A DNA stretch of 19,372 nt, taken from Bacteroides sp. UBA1773. Its GTDB lineage: Bacteria > Bacteroidota > Bacteroidia > Bacteroidales > Bacteroidaceae. The DNA is taken from NCBI GenBank assembly GCA_002315285.1, contig DCGR01000084.1, forward strand, positions 2,303 through 21,674, given 5' to 3'. A model generated the notes under the pieces. That model ran no database searches. It was not told where the DNA came from and saw only the letters and a program-made list of their open reading frames with translations. Of the stretch, positions 1 through 6,576 are shown piece after piece (position 1 is the stretch's first letter; each line of letters begins with the position of its first letter). A program made the position numbers and the translations under genes.

Positions 1-230
1 AGTCTGCTTCAGAACCTCAATTTTACTTTCGGGGAGGGATGATTCGCGAGGATCTTCCGAAAGACGAAAGAGCTTATCTGGATAAGGAATTGAGGATGAT
101 GAGGATTCTTTCGTGGATTTTGTTCCCTGTCCACAAAACTCTTCAAAATGTGGTTTATATGATGAGCCACAACAGTGACAATTCCTCGAAAGAATCGATA
201 GCCCCTCTCGTAAATTACCTAAACAAATAG
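1..230 (+). CDS. Doubtful short ORF, possibly the 3' end of a gene entering from the left
   Basis: The frame is open from base 3 and stops with TAG at 228-230. The first ATG is at 39, giving 63 residues, but nothing shows that translation starts there, so this could be the C-terminal end of a longer gene outside the window. The 63 residues are charged at the N-terminus (IREDLPKDERAYLDKELRMM), then have a short hydrophobic patch (ILSWILFPV), then a polar tail. I recognise no family. The bases before the ATG (ggggaggg) are purine-rich and could act as a ribosome binding site. The 11-base sequence TCTGCTTCAGA (3-13) reappears inverted at 232-242, just past the stop. It may be a real short gene, a fragment or noise. 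Confidence 0.25.
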   Translation, partial: SASEPQFYFRGGMIREDLPKDERAYLDKELRMMRILSWILFPVHKTLQNVVYMMSHNSDNSSKESIAPLVNYLNK

Positions 231-242
231 GTCTGAAGCAGA

Positions 243-389
243 TTCCATCAATCCAAAGTGCCATGGCTTTGGTCGGCCGCTCGGCTCAGTTTTTTTCGCC
301 GATTGCGTTTCTTGTTTGGACTTGGGGCATGAATACGGTTCTGCCGTCACTGGAATTATGCCGTGAAATGGGATCTGGCGCGGACAACG
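243..389. other. Intergenic stretch with no recognised gene
   Basis: This lies between the doubtful left-edge frame and the stop of the minus-strand beta-helix gene. A plus-strand frame through it stays open for about 50 codons, but it has no recognisable family features and no good start context. I see no convincing hairpin followed by a T-run. Confidence 0.5.
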
Positions 390-1802
390 CTATTGCCGAT
401 AGTCGGACATGATGGATTCGGCAGAGCCCACCGCTCCCTGCGCGGTGTCGCAGATGTTCTTGTATGTTTGTCCGATGCTGATCACGTTTGACAGTTTCAA
501 CTGCCCGATGTTGCCCGAATGATTGATGGCCGATTTGGCACTCAGGTCGAGGTTGTGGTTGTTGTGGAGGGTGACATCGCGAAGCATGAGATTCCGGATG
601 TTGCCTTTGCTCAACATGACGTGGCGCGTGGAATTGGTGGGATAGTAGTCCATGCCTTCGATGACAAGGCTGCCGATGTTGACTGCCTCGATGTTGATGT
701 TGTTGCGGCCTTTCGAGATGGCCTTGACATTGCGGATGGTGATGTCGGCATACGATTTCGGCGTGCCGATGTGGTTGCTGATGAGGAAAAGGTCCATGAG
801 GTAGCTGCCATAGACTCCATCGATGACAATGCTTTTCATGCCTTCGGTTTCGTTGTCGGGCGAGAGACCCTCGATTTTTGCATTGGAGAGCAAACGGAAT
901 CCTCGGTAGCCATCCTCTGCAAACACGTTGCGCACCACGATGTTCTCAATGGCTCCTTGGATGAAAGGATGCCATCGGCGTTTGGCCTCGTCGGTGATTT
1001 CGCCCCCAATGTTCTTGGGAAACCAGCTGTCGCCACCGTTGAGAGCCACCATGTCGTCGTTGGTCTGTCCGAAAATGTTTTCAATCAGTCCGTTGTAGCA
1101 TTCTCCTTCGATGTGTATGCCGTCTTGGTTCAGTCGTTTTTCCACCAGCTCAAGGCGGATGTCGCTGATGTGGAAGTTGCGCATCTTGCTGAAGTTGGTG
1201 AAATAGGTGCAGGGGTCGCTCATGGTGACATCGGTCATGGTAAACCCATCTACATTGGAGAGGGCTATCAGGATGCCCCAGTAGCCTACGCATCCGTAGC
1301 GGTAGTCCTGGCGGGTTTGCTTCCCTCCGTTGCCGTCGAGTATTCCTCCGCTGATGCGGATCTGTCGGTCGGGCTCGCCCAGCTGATATCGGGGAGAAGG
1401 GTAGGTGGGTCCGTAGTCAGGATAGAGCTCTGCCATGAACGAAGGCAGCTGGCCGTCGATGAGGTTCTTGCCCATGTAATAGGCTTGCTGCGCCCACTCG
1501 TTGCGTATCAACACGTCGTTTACGCCATCGGCCAACTTGAGGCGGAATGTGGGGTCGAGTTCAAGCCAAGTGCCGCTGCGTAGGATGATGCTGTGCTGGC
1601 ATAGTGCAGTGCCTTCGCCCATCAGGCGCACATGCTTGTGATTGCGGATGCAGCGGTTGATGGCCTCGGAACAGTCGGTGGCTCCATCGTAGATGGCTCC
1701 GTAATGGCGCGGGTCGCCATAGTCTGGTTGGACGGTTTGTGCCTGAATGACATTTCCCAAGAGCAGGAAACAAAAGACGAGTGTGAGTGTGAATGGCCTC
1801 AT
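390..1802 (-). CDS. Secreted right-handed beta-helix protein, GH28/pectate-lyase superfamily
   Basis: A 470-residue protein with a signal peptide (MRPFTLTLVFCFLLLGNVIQAQ, cleavage likely near residue 22). Residues 33-54 (HYGAIYDGATDCSEAINRCI) match the opening of pectate-lyase-superfamily helices, and GGILDGNGG at 152-160 is a typical early coil. NQDG at 225-228 and the Asp pair DD at 249-250 sit where GH28 polygalacturonases carry their catalytic NTDG and DD. The next GH28 landmarks, the GHG histidine and the RxK pair, are not obvious: the equivalent stretch reads GYRGFRLLSN (298-307). A pectin-type or other uronic-acid glycan is therefore a plausible substrate, but activity is unproven. The start is the ATG at 1802. 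The frame extends to 1874, but that part precedes or overlaps the likely promoter and lacks signal-peptide character. Acts in the periplasm or outside the cell. No SusC/D neighbours are present. Confidence 0.8.
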   Translation of the reverse strand: MRPFTLTLVFCFLLLGNVIQAQTVQPDYGDPRHYGAIYDGATDCSEAINRCIRNHKHVRLMGEGTALCQHSIILRSGTWLELDPTFRLKLADGVNDVLIRNEWAQQAYYMGKNLIDGQLPSFMAELYPDYGPTYPSPRYQLGEPDRQIRISGGILDGNGGKQTRQDYRYGCVGYWGILIALSNVDGFTMTDVTMSDPCTYFTNFSKMRNFHISDIRLELVEKRLNQDGIHIEGECYNGLIENIFGQTNDDMVALNGGDSWFPKNIGGEITDEAKRRWHPFIQGAIENIVVRNVFAEDGYRGFRLLSNAKIEGLSPDNETEGMKSIVIDGVYGSYLMDLFLISNHIGTPKSYADITIRNVKAISKGRNNINIEAVNIGSLVIEGMDYYPTNSTRHVMLSKGNIRNLMLRDVTLHNNHNLDLSAKSAINHSGNIGQLKLSNVISIGQTYKNICDTAQGAVGSAESIMSDYRQ

Positions 1803-1863
1803 GGTGTGATTGATATGATGATGAAATGTTTCATGTTGTAAGTTTGTGAAACAAACCCGTTTG

Positions 1864-1895
1864 CAAAGGAACAACGTTTTGGCGAATCCTGCAAG
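1864..1895 (-). promoter_or_regulatory. Possible promoter of the beta-helix gene
   Basis: On the minus strand TTCCTTTG (1864-1871) resembles the Bacteroidetes -7 box TAnnTTTG, with one mismatch. CTTG (1892-1895) lies 20 bases upstream in the -33 position. It would start transcription around 1857 and agrees with translation from 1802 rather than from the frame opening at 1874. Confidence 0.35.
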
Positions 1896-1933
1896 TTTTA
1901 TTGCTGCTTTTTGGCGCGTATGCCATGAATGTT

Positions 1934-1968
1934 AAAAGGCGCATCTCCAAGAAACGGAGATGCGCCTT
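1934..1968 (-). terminator. Intrinsic terminator of gdhA
   Basis: Two 13-base arms, 1936-1948 and 1956-1968, are perfectly complementary with a 7-base loop. Read on the minus strand the stem (AAGGCGCATCTCC and its complement) is followed by TTTTAAC. It lies 58 bases past the gdhA stop and insulates gdhA from the beta-helix gene. Confidence 0.85.
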
Positions 1969-2025
1969 CCCAACAATCAATAATAAAAAATAAAGAGTAA
2001 TATATTGTATTTTGTATTTATGTCG

Positions 2026-3363
2026 TCAAAGAACACCCTGCGCCATCATGGCCTTGGCCACCTTCATGAAACCTGCCACGTTGGCTCCCTTCACATAGTT
2101 GATGTAGCCATCGGGCTCCGTGCCATATTTCACACAATTGGTGTGGATGGTTTCCATAATCTGGTGCAGGCGGGCATCGACTTCTTCGGCGCTCCAGCTC
2201 AGTCGCTCGGAGTTCTGACTCATTTCCAAACCTGACACGGAAACACCACCGGCGTTGCTTGCCTTGCCCGGACAATAGAGGATCTTTGCGTTCTGGAACA
2301 CTTCTACTGCTTCAGGAGTGGAAGGCATGTTGGCTCCTTCGCTCACGGCAATGACACCATTGGCTATGAGCTGGCGAGCTTGGTCGCCGTTGAGCTCGTT
2401 CTGGGTGGCACAAGGAAGTGCGATGTCGGCTTTCTCGCCCCAAGGACGTGCTCCTGCCACGTATTTTGCAGTCGGATATTGCTCTGCATATTCGCGAATA
2501 CGTCCGCGGTAGAGGTTCTTGAGCTCCATGATGTAATCGAGCTTTTCGCGGTCGATGCCATCAGGATCGTAGATGTAACCATCGGAATCGCTCATGGTAA
2601 GCACTTTGCCACCCATCTGCAACACTTTCTCGGCTGTATATTGAGCTACGTTGCCCGAACCGGAAATCAGTACGCTCTTGCCCTTGAGCTCTATGTTGCG
2701 TGTCTTCAGCATTTCGATGAGGAAATACACGTTGCCGTAGCCTGTAGCCTGCGGACGGATGAGAGAACCGCCAAATTCGAGACCCTTGCCAGTGAATGTG
2801 CCAGTGAACTCACGGGTATATTTCTTATAGGCACCAAACATGTAACCTACTTCACGACCACCTACACCTATGTCGCCTGCGGGAACGTCCATGTCGGGAC
2901 CAATGTGACGCCACAACTCAAGCATGAAGGCCTGACAGAAACGCATCACTTCTGCGTTGGACTTGCCACGAGGTGAGAAATCGGAACCACCTTTGCCTCC
3001 ACCCATGGGGAGTGTGGTGAGCGAGTTCTTGAATGTCTGCTCGAAAGCAAGGAACTTGAGGATGCTCAAATTGACGGATGCGTGGAAACGGATGCCACCT
3101 TTATAGGGACCAATGGCATTGTTGTGCTGTACACGATATCCCATGTTGGTGCGGATATTGCCTTGGTCGTCCATCCAGCTGACACGGAATTGGAACACTC
3201 TGTCGGGAATGCAAAGGCGCTCGATGAGGTTGGCCTTGTCGAATTCGGGGTGCTTGTTGTATTCTTCTTCAATAGTACCTAACACTTCCTTCACTGCCTG
3301 ATGATACTCTGGCTCGTTGGGGAATCTTCTCTGTAAATCTTCTAATACCTTTGCTGCATTCAT
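2026..3363 (-). CDS. gdhA: NADP-type glutamate dehydrogenase
   Basis: A 445-residue protein, the usual length for hexameric bacterial NADP-GDH (E. coli about 447). It catalyses reductive amination of 2-oxoglutarate with ammonium in the cytoplasm, the main ammonia entry route in many Bacteroidales. Visible motifs: GPYKGGIRFH (85-94), the catalytic-lysine loop PMGGGKGG (119-126, Lys124), PAGDIGVGGRE (161-171) with the conserved Asp164, and the Rossmann turn GSGNVA (235-240). The SDSDG sequence after the second strand (258-262) fits NADP use, but cofactor preference is an inference. The start is the ATG at 3363 (MNAAKVLEDLQRRFP). The frame runs upstream to 3552, but that includes the promoter and is T-rich non-coding DNA. 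Single-gene unit with its own promoter and terminator. Confidence 0.96.
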   Translation of the reverse strand: MNAAKVLEDLQRRFPNEPEYHQAVKEVLGTIEEEYNKHPEFDKANLIERLCIPDRVFQFRVSWMDDQGNIRTNMGYRVQHNNAIGPYKGGIRFHASVNLSILKFLAFEQTFKNSLTTLPMGGGKGGSDFSPRGKSNAEVMRFCQAFMLELWRHIGPDMDVPAGDIGVGGREVGYMFGAYKKYTREFTGTFTGKGLEFGGSLIRPQATGYGNVYFLIEMLKTRNIELKGKSVLISGSGNVAQYTAEKVLQMGGKVLTMSDSDGYIYDPDGIDREKLDYIMELKNLYRGRIREYAEQYPTAKYVAGARPWGEKADIALPCATQNELNGDQARQLIANGVIAVSEGANMPSTPEAVEVFQNAKILYCPGKASNAGGVSVSGLEMSQNSERLSWSAEEVDARLHQIMETIHTNCVKYGTEPDGYINYVKGANVAGFMKVAKAMMAQGVL

Positions 3364-3395
3364 AACATTTCTGTGTTTGAGTTTTAAATCCGATG

Positions 3396-3425
3396 CAAAA
3401 GTACATACATTTCCCGAATTACAAA
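3396..3425 (-). promoter_or_regulatory. gdhA promoter
   Basis: Minus-strand TACTTTTG (3396-3403) fits the Bacteroidetes -7 consensus TAnnTTTG exactly. TTTG (3422-3425) lies 18 bases upstream as the -33 element. The predicted leader is about 25-30 bases to the ATG at 3363. Confidence 0.6.
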
Positions 3426-3426
3426 A

Positions 3427-3468
3427 CTTTTTTCCATTTTTTTTTCGAAATACAATCTTTTTTCCATT
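3427..3468. repeat. Two direct repeats CTTTTTTCCATT, 30 bases apart, upstream of gdhA
   Basis: CTTTTTTCCATT occurs at 3427-3438 and again at 3457-3468, exactly 30 bases apart, about three helical turns. They sit immediately upstream of the gdhA -33 element. On the gdhA coding strand they read AATGGAAAAAAG inside A-rich DNA. They could be an operator or UP-like element, or just low-complexity sequence. Confidence 0.45.
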
Positions 3469-3480
3469 ATTTTGATGTTT

Positions 3481-3650
3481 TAACTTACTAAAAGTTACAA
3501 GAGGAAAGGGAATGATGGACAAAGTTGACAATGAGTTTCTTCCCAACCTCAATTGTCTTTACAACCCCTTCGCTCCCTTCGGTGTTGATGGCAGAAACGT
3601 TATGGGGGAACAGAACCCCAACGAGAAGGGAGTTGAGAGCAGAGAGTGAG
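3481..3650. other. Intergenic segment with a hairpin, no recognised gene
   Basis: Gene-free DNA between gdhA and the composite repeat. Near 3598-3623 the arms CGTT..GGGG and CCCCAACG can pair (8 base pairs with a 2-base bulge, loop about 8), but no T-run follows on either strand. A minus-strand frame of 92 codons spans this segment and the repeat. Its serine/leucine-rich N-terminus is simply the translated repeat, so I do not call a gene. Confidence 0.4.
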
Positions 3651-3765
3651 TCTCTCCCTCCGCCCTCTCCCAGGGAGGGAACTGATAACTGGTAACTGAG
3701 AGCCGACGACTGAATACTGACAACTGAGGACGTGCAACTGGACACTGACAGCTGACGATTGAACA
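3651..3765. repeat. Composite intergenic repeat, copy A
   Basis: Directly behind the stop of the DUF3810 gene. Read on the minus strand it has a degenerate array of TCAGT-type words (plus strand: ACTGA/CTGACA words, 3681-3765), then a C/T- and G-rich block with short self-complementarity (CCCTCCCTGGGAGAGGG, within 3651-3680). Copy B at 13535-13626 has the same order of modules after xseB. I know similar degenerate CTGA-type arrays from Bacteroidales intergenic regions. Their role is not established. Confidence 0.6.
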
Positions 3766-3767
3766 AA

Positions 3768-4814
3768 CTATCGCCCAGTGTTGGAAAAAGGCGACGGCAG
3801 TGACAGGAGTAGTTGCACTACTTCTGCATAGTTGCGGGTACCCGAAGGAATGTTGTTTCCCTTGAGATAAAGGTGATAGATGTAATCCTGCACCGCACCA
3901 ATCAGTGGACTGTAGTGCTCGTTCCAGAATTTGCGCTCACGTTCGTAATCGTCGATGACTATGGTGGGAACTTGCCGCATCCATTCTTTGAATTTTTCAT
4001 CGGAAAGTGTCTGATGGGCATTGCCCAAGACATATGGGAACACTGCAAGATATGCGCTGTAACGAATCTGAGGCACTGGCGAGGCATTGCACGCGCAGAA
4101 TGCCCAATAGTTGGCTTCGGCCTCGTTGGTGACACCCAATGTGTGCGACAATTCATGGGCGTACGTAAAGGGATATTGCAAGGGAAGCAGGTCGGCATTG
4201 AGATGGAACTCATTGAAGAATGGCCCCATAAACCCCAACACACCTACTGAAGTGTAGAGTCGATTGAAAAGAAGGGTCTTGGGTTTCCGACAGGCTGAGG
4301 GGGCGAGAAGTTCCATCGACAGAGGCAGATGTTGATAGTATCGTGTCGCTTCGATTTCCACAAGGTGTGTATCTACTGCGTTGACCATCGTATGGACGGC
4401 ATTGAGACTGTCGGCAAACTGAAAGACAAATTGCTGGAACAAGGAATCGTTGTAGGCAACAGGGGCGGCATCGGCCCGCGTGTAGATGTGACTACGGAAA
4501 TAGTTGTTGCCCCATGCCATGTAAAACCACACATAGATCCATAACACCGACAAGCCAAACACGTAAAGGAAACGTATGAAACGCATACGGCGACAACACC
4601 AGCGCGTGATGACTGCAAGCAGCCACAAGCTGGCAAGAAGAATGGCTATCTCATCGATGGAGGCAACCGTAACCGATGACATGGCAGACAACACATGGGC
4701 GATAGGTGGATAACAGTACTCCACATACCACTGTGCCACCTGATGGGATGTGCGGCAAAGCAAGACGAACGCCAACAGCAGCAAGGGCGGAATGAAGGCT
4801 ATGGACTTTTTCAT
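3768..4814 (-). CDS. DUF3810 family membrane protein with HExxH motif
   Basis: A 348-residue protein. Three hydrophobic segments lie at the N-terminus (about residues 4-21, 53-70 and 83-99), followed by a long soluble region, probably extracytoplasmic. The stretch GVLGFMGPFFNEFHLNADLL, then YPFTYAHELSH, then a Glu-rich EAEANYWA is the hallmark of DUF3810. HELSH (220-224) is an HExxH zinc site and the following Glu (232 or 234) is a candidate third ligand, so a membrane-bound metallopeptidase is a reasonable inference. No substrate is known to me. The start is the ATG at 4814 (MKKSIAF). A TTG five codons upstream is less likely. The terminator of the upstream oxidoreductase gene ends 13 bases before this ATG, so expression needs readthrough or an unrecognised promoter. 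Confidence 0.85.
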   Translation of the reverse strand: MKKSIAFIPPLLLLAFVLLCRTSHQVAQWYVEYCYPPIAHVLSAMSSVTVASIDEIAILLASLWLLAVITRWCCRRMRFIRFLYVFGLSVLWIYVWFYMAWGNNYFRSHIYTRADAAPVAYNDSLFQQFVFQFADSLNAVHTMVNAVDTHLVEIEATRYYQHLPLSMELLAPSACRKPKTLLFNRLYTSVGVLGFMGPFFNEFHLNADLLPLQYPFTYAHELSHTLGVTNEAEANYWAFCACNASPVPQIRYSAYLAVFPYVLGNAHQTLSDEKFKEWMRQVPTIVIDDYERERKFWNEHYSPLIGAVQDYIYHLYLKGNNIPSGTRNYAEVVQLLLSLPSPFSNTGR

Positions 4815-4827
4815 CGGAAATGTTTGC

Positions 4828-4858
4828 AAAAAAGCCGCTACGCATGTAGCGAAGCGGC
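4828..4858 (-). terminator. Intrinsic terminator behind the Gfo/Idh/MocA gene
   Basis: Minus-strand arms GCCGCT (4853-4858) and AGCGGC (4834-4839) enclose an inner CGC/GCG pair, and six Ts follow (4828-4833). It lies 26 bases past the oxidoreductase stop and only 13 bases before the DUF3810 start codon, so it could limit or attenuate entry into that gene. Confidence 0.75.
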
Positions 4859-4884
4859 CTTACATAGGAAATCAATATCGGTTG

Positions 4885-6369
4885 TCAAGGCATTGCGGGA
4901 AGGCTCCAGCCATCACGATAAGTGTGCTTGATGAGTTCCTCAGCAAACTGCTTGGCATTCATCGGATCCGTGAATTTCTTGTCGAACTTGGGATCGCCAT
5001 CGACTACATGGAAGTCGTCGCTGATTTGGATCTTTATCTTCTCGTCGTCACCGATGTTGGTGAAGCGCATGTTAGGACCATCCCAATCAAGCACCTTGTT
5101 CAGGCCCTGCAGGCGAACGGCCAATACACCCATTACAACCATTTCGTTGAACGGACCGGCATAAGAGAAGTCGGATTTGGTCAGTACGCGGCTTGCGGGA
5201 CTTTCCTTACAAGCACGGATCCAATCCTGCTCGTGACCACCTTCGGCATCCTTCACGCGTCGTTCTGTCTTTGCAACGTTAGGTACACGACCCGACAGCA
5301 GGAACGGATCGCGACCGTAGCAGCCACAAATCAATGTGTCCTTGGTGCCGTGGAAAATAACCAAGCCACCACCATTCTGCATGAGTTCCTTACCCTGTGG
5401 GAAGTTGGCTGGGCGATCGGGCATCATGCCACCATCGTACCAGTGAATTTCAACCTCGGGCATAGCCACGTGCGGCATGTTGTCGCGAGCAGGGAAAGTG
5501 AGTTTCACATGCTGTGCGGTAGGAGCGCAATCGGTAAGCAACATGGTCGAAGAAGCTTCTGCGTGGATAGGATAACCCAACTTAAGCGCCTTGAACGGAG
5601 CATTCATGATGTGACAAGCCATATCGCCCAATGCACCTGTTCCATAATCCCACCAGCCGCGCCAGTTCCAAGGATGATAGATGTTGTTGAATGGACGCAT
5701 ACGTGCCGGACCTGTGAACAAATCCCAGTCGAGAGTTGAAGGAATCTTGTCGGCCTTGGCAGGTACATTCAGACCTTGTGGCCAGATGGGGCGATTGGTA
5801 GCGCAGTCAACGCGAGTAACCTCACCGATTTCGCCAGCCCAAATCCATTCGCAAACGAGGTTTTCACCTTCGCCAGATGAACCTTGGTTACCCATCTGGG
5901 TGGCCACGTTGTATTTCTTGGCCATCTTGGTCAACAGACGTGATTCATATACGGAGTGAGTCAAAGGTTTCTGCACATATACGTGCTTGCCCAATTCAAT
6001 GGCATTGGCTGCAATGATGGCATGAGTGTGGTCGGCTGTGGCAACCAGAACGGCGTCGATATCCTTGCCCATCTCATCGTACATCTTACGGAAATCCTTA
6101 TACTTCTTGGCACCGCTCAAACGGTCGAACACTGGTTTTGCATACTTCCAATCGACATCGCAAAGGGCAACGATGTTTTCGGTTGTTTCCATTTTTTTCA
6201 GGTTGCTGTTACCCATGCCACCAATACCAACGGCTGCAATGTTTAGCTTGTCAGAAGGAGCCATGTGTCCGTGGCTTTTACCCAAAATGCTACTTGGCGC
6301 AATTGTGAAAGCGGTTGCAGCAACTGTTCCTGCCTTTAGGAACGAACGTCTTGACATTTCATCATTCAT
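4885..6369 (-). CDS. Tat-exported Gfo/Idh/MocA family oxidoreductase
   Basis: A 494-residue NAD(P)-dependent sugar-oxidoreductase family protein. It begins with a twin-arginine signal (SRRSFLKAG, Arg7-Arg8, then a hydrophobic run to about residue 30), so it is folded with its cofactor and exported. The Rossmann motif is VGIGGMGN (47-54), DVD follows at 71-73, and QKP at 133-135 takes the place of the family EKP whose lysine is catalytic. HPWNWRGWWDYGTGALGDMACH (from 232, a little over 20 residues) is typical of the Bacteroidetes exported subgroup. The substrate cannot be read from the sequence; oxidation of a sugar or glycoside hydroxyl is the family expectation. The start is the ATG at 6369 (MNDEMSRRSF); an in-frame ATG four codons later (6357) is equally possible. 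Divergent from the DUF6807/M15 pair, sharing 207 bases of control region. Confidence 0.9.
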   Translation of the reverse strand: MNDEMSRRSFLKAGTVAATAFTIAPSSILGKSHGHMAPSDKLNIAAVGIGGMGNSNLKKMETTENIVALCDVDWKYAKPVFDRLSGAKKYKDFRKMYDEMGKDIDAVLVATADHTHAIIAANAIELGKHVYVQKPLTHSVYESRLLTKMAKKYNVATQMGNQGSSGEGENLVCEWIWAGEIGEVTRVDCATNRPIWPQGLNVPAKADKIPSTLDWDLFTGPARMRPFNNIYHPWNWRGWWDYGTGALGDMACHIMNAPFKALKLGYPIHAEASSTMLLTDCAPTAQHVKLTFPARDNMPHVAMPEVEIHWYDGGMMPDRPANFPQGKELMQNGGGLVIFHGTKDTLICGCYGRDPFLLSGRVPNVAKTERRVKDAEGGHEQDWIRACKESPASRVLTKSDFSYAGPFNEMVVMGVLAVRLQGLNKVLDWDGPNMRFTNIGDDEKIKIQISDDFHVVDGDPKFDKKFTDPMNAKQFAEELIKHTYRDGWSLPAMP

Positions 6370-6454
6370 GATATTACACACAAAAGGGTCCAAAATAAGT
6401 ACGTGTCCGCTGAATGTAGAACCCATAACCATTCATTAGACTATTAATTTTGTG

Positions 6455-6462
6455 CAATATTA
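6455..6462 (+). promoter_or_regulatory. Candidate -7 element for the DUF6807 gene
   Basis: TAATTTTG fits TAnnTTTG. No good -33 TTTG is found 19-21 bases upstream, and the leader would be over 100 bases, so this is tentative. No clear element for the divergent oxidoreductase gene was seen in 6370-6576. Confidence 0.25.
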
Positions 6463-6576
6463 CTATTTTTTTCAGTATAAACAGCAACAAAACATGTTTT
6501 TTTTTGTTTTTTCGGAGAAAACTTTATGCCATTTCGCCATAAAAGGATAAATTCGCATCAATTAAGTTATTGGACA

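Noticed and set aside
519..1583. 354-codon open frame on the plus strand opposite the beta-helix gene
   Set aside because: Composition is a mirror of the opposite gene (runs of Val, Asp, Ala, His), with no family motifs and no promoter.
3488..3766. 92-codon minus-strand frame (Ser/Leu-rich N-terminus) between gdhA and DUF3810
   Set aside because: Its first third is the translated CTGA-type repeat and C/T block; such frames are typical false genes from repeats, and no family is visible.
4750..5739. 329-codon open frame on the plus strand opposite the oxidoreductase gene
   Set aside because: It is the antisense of a clear Gfo/Idh/MocA gene and crosses its terminator; no recognisable domain.
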